DNA of 8,618 nucleotides, from positions 1 to 8,618 of the forward strand of contig CAIJKT010000915.1 in the NCBI GenBank assembly GCA_903821255.1, given 5' to 3'. This document shows positions 5,208-8,618 of the stretch, one piece after another. A program made the translations under genes and the position numbers. Under the pieces are notes generated by a model, which searched no databases, was not told the DNA's origin, and worked only from the letters and a program-made list of their open reading frames with translations. The stretch's first letter is position 1. Each line of letters starts with the position of its first letter. Source of the DNA: an uncultured Lentisphaeria bacterium. GTDB lineage: Bacteria > Verrucomicrobiota > Lentisphaeria > Victivallales > Victivallaceae.

Positions 5208-6086
5208 TTATTTGTCTAATTTAAGCGGAAGTATTAAAGTTTCAAGCTGAAATTTTTCTTCAGAATGCATAATCTGCCCGGCCGCAAGCGGTTCCGTTTC
5301 CGGAAGCTTTATCTGCCGCTTACGCAAAATGCGGAGCTCATTCTTCACCGGCCCGTAAATGGCATTGTCTGCCGGAAACGCGGCATGAGAGGTTACGATG
5401 CACGTTTCTCCGCCAACAAGCAGGCAGTTAATATCCATATCCAGCAGCAGACAGTCTACTCCCTGAACAATCCGTTTCGCTTTAAAAGTTGCCCTGCCCT
5501 CCAGTTTTTCAGGATGGAAATTGAGCCTCAATAATTGACTGCGGAAAAGCTCCAAATCAGGCCCCCATGTGCTTCCGGCGTGAATTGTGCCGGGATAACC
5601 CCAGATCGTTCTGCCGGCCGGTTCAATCGTGCCCAGGTCGAAAACCATGCCCAGCAATGTTGCATCTTTCGCGGGAACGGCATTGCCTGACTCTTTAAAC
5701 GTAAAAACTGTTTTACTGCTGCCGTCACGGCGGATAAATAATATTTTGCCGTCAAGGCCCGGCGGATATTTCACGCCGTTTTCAAGACAGGAGAATTTTT
5801 CAATTTTAAGTTCCAGCCCGGACGGCTGAGCCTCCATCACCTGAATGACAGTCAACGCTCCGGCAATTTCAAGCTGAAGATTCTTTAAAGTATTCCTGTT
5901 TGATTCGATGCTGCCGGAGAGATAATGTTCAGCAAGATAATCAGCCTTGGCTTCACAACGGAATTTCTGTCCGGCTTTAACGCCGCGGAAAAGATCCGGC
6001 TTGAAATCTCCGCCGGCAAATATATTGCCGGCCAGACAAAATGGAGATAAAACAAGCAGCAAGGACTGTAATGCATGCATCAGCAT
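5208..6086 (-). CDS. Secreted protein of unknown function
   Basis: 292 residues, not recognised as a known family. It begins with a signal peptide: hydrophobic ALQSLLLVLSPFCLAG, then a probable signal peptidase I site after NIFA (about residue 24). Cys17 is preceded by SPF, so it is not a lipobox. The mature part is predicted mostly beta, with no repeats or further membrane segments. Recognisable blocks are YPPGLDGKILFIRRDGS (around 107-123), LLGMVFDLGTIEPAGR (around 144-159) and TIHAGSTWGPDLELFR (around 167-182). Two near-equivalent starts exist: ATG 6086, 3 nt after AAGGA, and ATG 6080, 9 nt after it. Both keep the signal peptide. It lies 16 bp after rdgB and ends 45 bp before the DUF2156 start, so it is the middle gene of a likely operon. 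It may act in the periplasm or cell envelope. Confidence 0.8.
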   Translation of the reverse strand: MLMHALQSLLLVLSPFCLAGNIFAGGDFKPDLFRGVKAGQKFRCEAKADYLAEHYLSGSIESNRNTLKNLQLEIAGALTVIQVMEAQPSGLELKIEKFSCLENGVKYPPGLDGKILFIRRDGSSKTVFTFKESGNAVPAKDATLLGMVFDLGTIEPAGRTIWGYPGTIHAGSTWGPDLELFRSQLLRLNFHPEKLEGRATFKAKRIVQGVDCLLLDMDINCLLVGGETCIVTSHAAFPADNAIYGPVKNELRILRKRQIKLPETEPLAAGQIMHSEEKFQLETLILPLKLDK

Positions 6087-6102
6087 ATATCCTTAATTAA
6101 TA

Positions 6103-6705
6103 TCAGGAAAAATCGTCGTCCAGCACCGACATTTCATCTTCAACAAACTCGATGGCTTTCTGGAACGCCCGCGCCCGGTGACTGATCTTGTTTTTTATTT
6201 CAGCATCAAGTTCGCCGAAGGTCTGATCATAGCCGTCAGGCATGAAAATCGGATCGTAGCCGAAACCGTTGCTGCCGCGCGGTTCTTTCGTGATAACTCC
6301 GGGCACTTCGCCCCTGAACGTTTCAATAACTTCACCGTTAATCGCAATCGCAATCACGCAGACAAACTTAGCTTTGCGGTTCGGATTGTCGCCAAGTTCG
6401 CTGAGAATACGCGCGATGCGGGCGCTGTCTGAATCCGCATAGCGCGCCGACTGGATGCCGGGCGCACCGCCCAGAACCTCAACTTCCAGCCCTGAATCAT
6501 CAGCGAATGCCGGAATATCGCAATATTTATTGGCGGCAAGCGCCTTGATGGAAGCATTTTCCTCGAAAGTAGCGCCATTTTCCTCGATTTCCGGACATTT
6601 TTTATATGAATTCAGCCCGACGACTTCCACGCGCTGATCTTTCAGCAGGTCGCGGTATTCATTAAGTTTATGCTCGTTACATGTTGCAGCGACAATTTGC
6701 GCCAT
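6103..6705 (-). CDS. rdgB: XTP/dITP diphosphatase (RdgB/HAM1 family, non-canonical purine NTP pyrophosphatase)
   Basis: 200 residues, normal for the family. Hallmarks are T8-x-N10-x-x-K13 near the N-terminus, FADDSGLEV (67-75) with the catalytic acidic pair, GAPGIQSARYA (80-90), and EPRGSNGFGYDPIF (141-154) followed by ISHRARA (174-180). The cytoplasmic enzyme hydrolyses dITP, ITP and XTP to monophosphate and pyrophosphate, keeping deaminated purines out of DNA and RNA. ATG 6705 is chosen because AAAGGA lies 6 nt upstream; a TTG at 6720 is in frame but would place that Shine-Dalgarno site inside the gene. It is first in a likely operon with the secreted protein and the DUF2156 gene, and is transcribed divergently from tilS. 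Confidence 0.96.
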   Translation of the reverse strand: MAQIVAATCNEHKLNEYRDLLKDQRVEVVGLNSYKKCPEIEENGATFEENASIKALAANKYCDIPAFADDSGLEVEVLGGAPGIQSARYADSDSARIARILSELGDNPNRKAKFVCVIAIAINGEVIETFRGEVPGVITKEPRGSNGFGYDPIFMPDGYDQTFGELDAEIKNKISHRARAFQKAIEFVEDEMSVLDDDFS

Positions 6706-6725
6706 GATCTGTCCTTTCAATTTTT

Positions 6726-6753
6726 TTGTATTTATTCGATCATCACATATATT
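6726..6753 (+). promoter_or_regulatory. Possible tilS promoter
   Basis: TTGTAT (6726-6731) and TATATT (6748-6753) are separated by 16 bases. Transcription would start near 6760, about 42 nt before the tilS ATG. The -10 overlaps the opposite-strand -10 of rdgB. Confidence 0.4.
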
Positions 6754-6756
6754 ATA
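6751..6756 (-). promoter_or_regulatory. -10 box of the rdgB operon promoter
   Basis: TATAAT on the minus strand is a perfect -10, with a leader of about 39 nt before ATG 6705. No good -35 lies at 16-18 bp; a TTGATT (6776-6771) is at only 14 bp. An activator or a weak constitutive promoter is possible. Confidence 0.45.
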
Positions 6757-6801
6757 ACCAAACGGGGATAAATCAAACAGAAGGTATGGCTTTAAAGCAT
6801 T

Positions 6802-8232
6802 ATGGACTTAAATCCTGCAAAAAAGATACTTGCTCCGTTCAAAGGGTATAAAGTATATGCCGGCTTCAGCGGCGGAGCCGACAGTACGGCACTGCTGGTG
6901 ATACTGCATACTCTCGCCGCCGAACTGTCGCTGGACTTGCAGGCGGTACACTTTGAACACGGCATCCGCGGACAGGAAAGCCTTGACGATGCCGCCTGGT
7001 GCGAAGATTTCTGCCGGTTGCGCAAAATCCCTTTTACCGGAATCAATCTTGACGTTCTTTCATTGCGCCATCCCGGAGAGAACATTGAAGCGGCGGCACG
7101 CCGGCTGCGGATTCAGCAGTGGGTGGCAATGCTTGCCGGACAGGAAAAGACCGTGGTAGCGCTTGGGCATCATGCAGGCGACCGGATTGAAAACCTGTTT
7201 ATCAGGCTCTGCCGCGGCTCCAATATCTCAGGCCTGACCGCGATGCGCTGCCGCGGCATTATCCACGGCATTGCCCTGGTCCGTCCCCTGCTCCACTATC
7301 ACAAAGATGAACTGACCACATATCTGTGGGAAAACGACATCTGCGACTGGCGCACCGATAATTCCAATTTTGACAGCACGATTGCCCGGAATTTCTTCCG
7401 GCATGAAATCATCCCGTTAATAAAAAATCAGCTTCCTCATGCCGAAAAAGGCTTGTTGCAGGCGGCTGAAACCATCCAGATTGATGCCGATTTCATTGAA
7501 CAGGCGGCAATGGAGAGTTTCAAAATAATCTGCGGCAGCGCCTATGCGCCGCTGGCGTTCTGGACATCGCTGCACCCTGCCGTGTCCCATAGAGTTCTCC
7601 GGCTATGGCTCTCGGAAAACTGCGACAAAGATATGATCCCTGACTACTGCCTGGGGATGCGGTTTAACGAAGCGGTGCGAAAGTTTCAGGGCGAAACAAC
7701 ACTGATTCCGGTCAATTCCGAAATCGCCATCCGCATTTCCGGCAGTGACTGCTCGGTAATCAGCAACAGCGGATTGAAACCTGAGACATTGTTTGAAATA
7801 CCATGGAACTGGCAGGAATGTCCGCTGGAGTTTAAGCATGGCAGACTCACCGCCCAGACCGTGAGCCCTGACGAAAAACAGAAATACAGTGATGAATTTT
7901 CTGATTTAAATACCGCGGTTTTCGATGCCGCCATGCTTCCTCATGTCCTGAATGTGACAGAAAGATGCGATGGCGACAGGATGACGCCGTTCGGCGCGGA
8001 ATCGCCGGTAAAACTAAAGAAACTGATTACAGACCGCAAACTTTCCGCAATACAGAAAGATAATCTGCCGGTTATCAGAATCCCCGATGGCGATATCCTG
8101 TGGGTTCCGGGAGTAAGACGTTCAAGCTTTGCCCCGGTAACAGACAGCAGTACCGCAGTCGTCATTCTGCGCTGGGAACTTTTGCCGGAACAGGACTGGG
8201 AATCCTATTCCGCCATACTCTATAATGCCTGA
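6802..8232 (+). CDS. tilS: tRNA(Ile)-lysidine synthase
   Basis: 476 residues, the long form with both C-terminal domains. The N-terminal PP-loop ATPase carries SGGADS (23-28). GHHAGDRIENLFIRLCRGSN (122-141) corresponds to the usual HHADDQxET block. DNSNFDSTIARNFFRHEIIP (186-205) is the family RN-R signature. The TilS C-terminal domain runs from about 382 to 458 and includes GDRMTPFG (391-398) and LWVPGVRRS (433-441). The enzyme uses ATP and lysine to convert C34 of tRNA-Ile(CAU) to lysidine, giving AUA decoding and isoleucine charging; it is normally essential. An in-frame stop at 6793 rules out a start upstream of it, and ATG 6802 is the first downstream ATG. The nearest purine-rich site (AGAAGG, ending 6784) is 17 nt away, so translation initiation looks weak. 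Its stop directly abuts the stop of the convergent pseudopilin gene. Confidence 0.96.
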   Translation: MDLNPAKKILAPFKGYKVYAGFSGGADSTALLVILHTLAAELSLDLQAVHFEHGIRGQESLDDAAWCEDFCRLRKIPFTGINLDVLSLRHPGENIEAAARRLRIQQWVAMLAGQEKTVVALGHHAGDRIENLFIRLCRGSNISGLTAMRCRGIIHGIALVRPLLHYHKDELTTYLWENDICDWRTDNSNFDSTIARNFFRHEIIPLIKNQLPHAEKGLLQAAETIQIDADFIEQAAMESFKIICGSAYAPLAFWTSLHPAVSHRVLRLWLSENCDKDMIPDYCLGMRFNEAVRKFQGETTLIPVNSEIAIRISGSDCSVISNSGLKPETLFEIPWNWQECPLEFKHGRLTAQTVSPDEKQKYSDEFSDLNTAVFDAAMLPHVLNVTERCDGDRMTPFGAESPVKLKKLITDRKLSAIQKDNLPVIRIPDGDILWVPGVRRSSFAPVTDSSTAVVILRWELLPEQDWESYSAILYNA

Positions 8233-8618
8233 CTATTTGCCGGAATCCAGTTGCGCCGCCTTTTCCAGCAACTGTCTGTACAGTTCCGGCGGATAGTTGA
8301 ACTGCCGGTGCAGAAAGTTAATTAATTCGACACAACTGTTCAGGCGCATCTCGTACCCCTGCACTCTGCCGTCAAGGAAAAATACATTGGTGAAAGTGCC
8401 GCCATGGTTTCCGGGGAAGTCGAAAAGTAAAGGAATATCTTTGCTGGAAGTCTCCATGTAGCCGCCGATATAAGCATACGGCTTGCCGGAGGGACAGTAG
8501 AATTTGGAACGGTCTTTCAGCAGGCCTTTCTGCACAAGTTCATCCATCATTTTCGCGCCGCCGGTTTCCGGAAAATGGTCCTGATTGTTCATGGCATACA
8601 TTTTCAGCACAAATCCAA
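8233..8618 (-). CDS. Pseudopilin-like protein, C-terminal part; 5' end outside window
   Basis: The last 127 residues are visible. The frame stays open to the window edge and begins GFVLKMYAMNNQDHFPET, the segment that follows the N-terminal helix in the pseudopilin-like family; compare [16 protein letters not shown] in the left-end gene. It then shows KFYCPSGKPYAYIGGY and a C-terminal NHGGTFTNVFFLDGRV motif. This resembles the processing-associated H-X9-DG motif, but 10 residues separate His and Asp here. After the motif comes a 30-residue helical tail. The GTG at 8610 and internal ATGs are not true starts because the homologous segment continues upstream. The transmembrane signature must lie beyond 8618. 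Its stop codon touches that of tilS. Confidence 0.82.
   Translation of the reverse strand, partial: GFVLKMYAMNNQDHFPETGGAKMMDELVQKGLLKDRSKFYCPSGKPYAYIGGYMETSSKDIPLLFDFPGNHGGTFTNVFFLDGRVQGYEMRLNSCVELINFLHRQFNYPPELYRQLLEKAAQLDSGK

Noticed and set aside
5208..6086. Lipoprotein reading of the secreted protein via Cys17
   Set aside because: The residues before Cys17 are Ser-Pro-Phe, which do not make a lipobox; a signal peptidase I site fits better.
6802..8232. tilS as a degenerate or inactive copy because HHADDQxET reads HHAGDRIEN
   Set aside because: The PP-loop, RN-R signature and C-terminal domain are intact and the length is normal, so natural variation is more likely.

Overview
The window looks like a chromosome segment from a Lentisphaerota-type bacterium (Victivallis/Lentisphaera relatives). 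This is inferred from three traits seen together: pseudopilin-like genes with the [20 protein letters not shown] signature at both ends, a GntR-type regulator next to sugar metabolism, and a GxxExxY gene bordered by CACAGAG-type repeats. No rRNA or other phylogenetic marker is present, so the assignment is tentative. Core genes are about half GC; the GxxExxY gene is clearly AT-richer (about 37% over 360 counted bases).

Layout. 1-223 (-): 5' part of a pseudopilin-like gene with a strong ribosome binding site. 277-2952 (-): an 891-aa protein that joins a GntR winged-helix DNA-binding domain to a complete glycoside hydrolase family 38 (alpha-mannosidase-like) module. It has a near-consensus promoter, and four 10-bp-phased repeats reach upstream from its -35 box. 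2953-3303: AT-rich divergent intergenic region. 3304-3645 (+): small BamE/SmpA-like lipoprotein. 3659-4266: a 608-bp cassette-like segment with a PD-(D/E)XK-type GxxExxY gene between 34-bp inverted repeats (32/34 identical) and a third, shorter repeat copy. 4263-6705 (-): probable operon rdgB, secreted protein of unknown function, PF09924/DUF2156 transferase-like protein. 6802-8232 (+): tilS, divergent from rdgB across 96 bp. 8233-8618 (-): 3' part of a second pseudopilin-like gene whose stop codon abuts that of tilS.

How the parts may work together. rdgB (clearing non-canonical nucleotides) and tilS (tRNA-Ile2 lysidine) are housekeeping genes on a shared divergent promoter region. The GntR-GH38 protein lacks a signal peptide and is probably cytoplasmic. 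It could sense or process a mannoside while controlling its own promoter and the pseudopilin gene 53 bp downstream; this is inference. The GxxExxY cassette looks inserted between the lipoprotein gene and the 3' end of the DUF2156 gene, and its outer repeat supplies that gene's stop codon.

The strongest candidates for something not well described are the GntR-GH38 fusion with its phased upstream repeats, and the inverted-repeat-bounded GxxExxY cassette.
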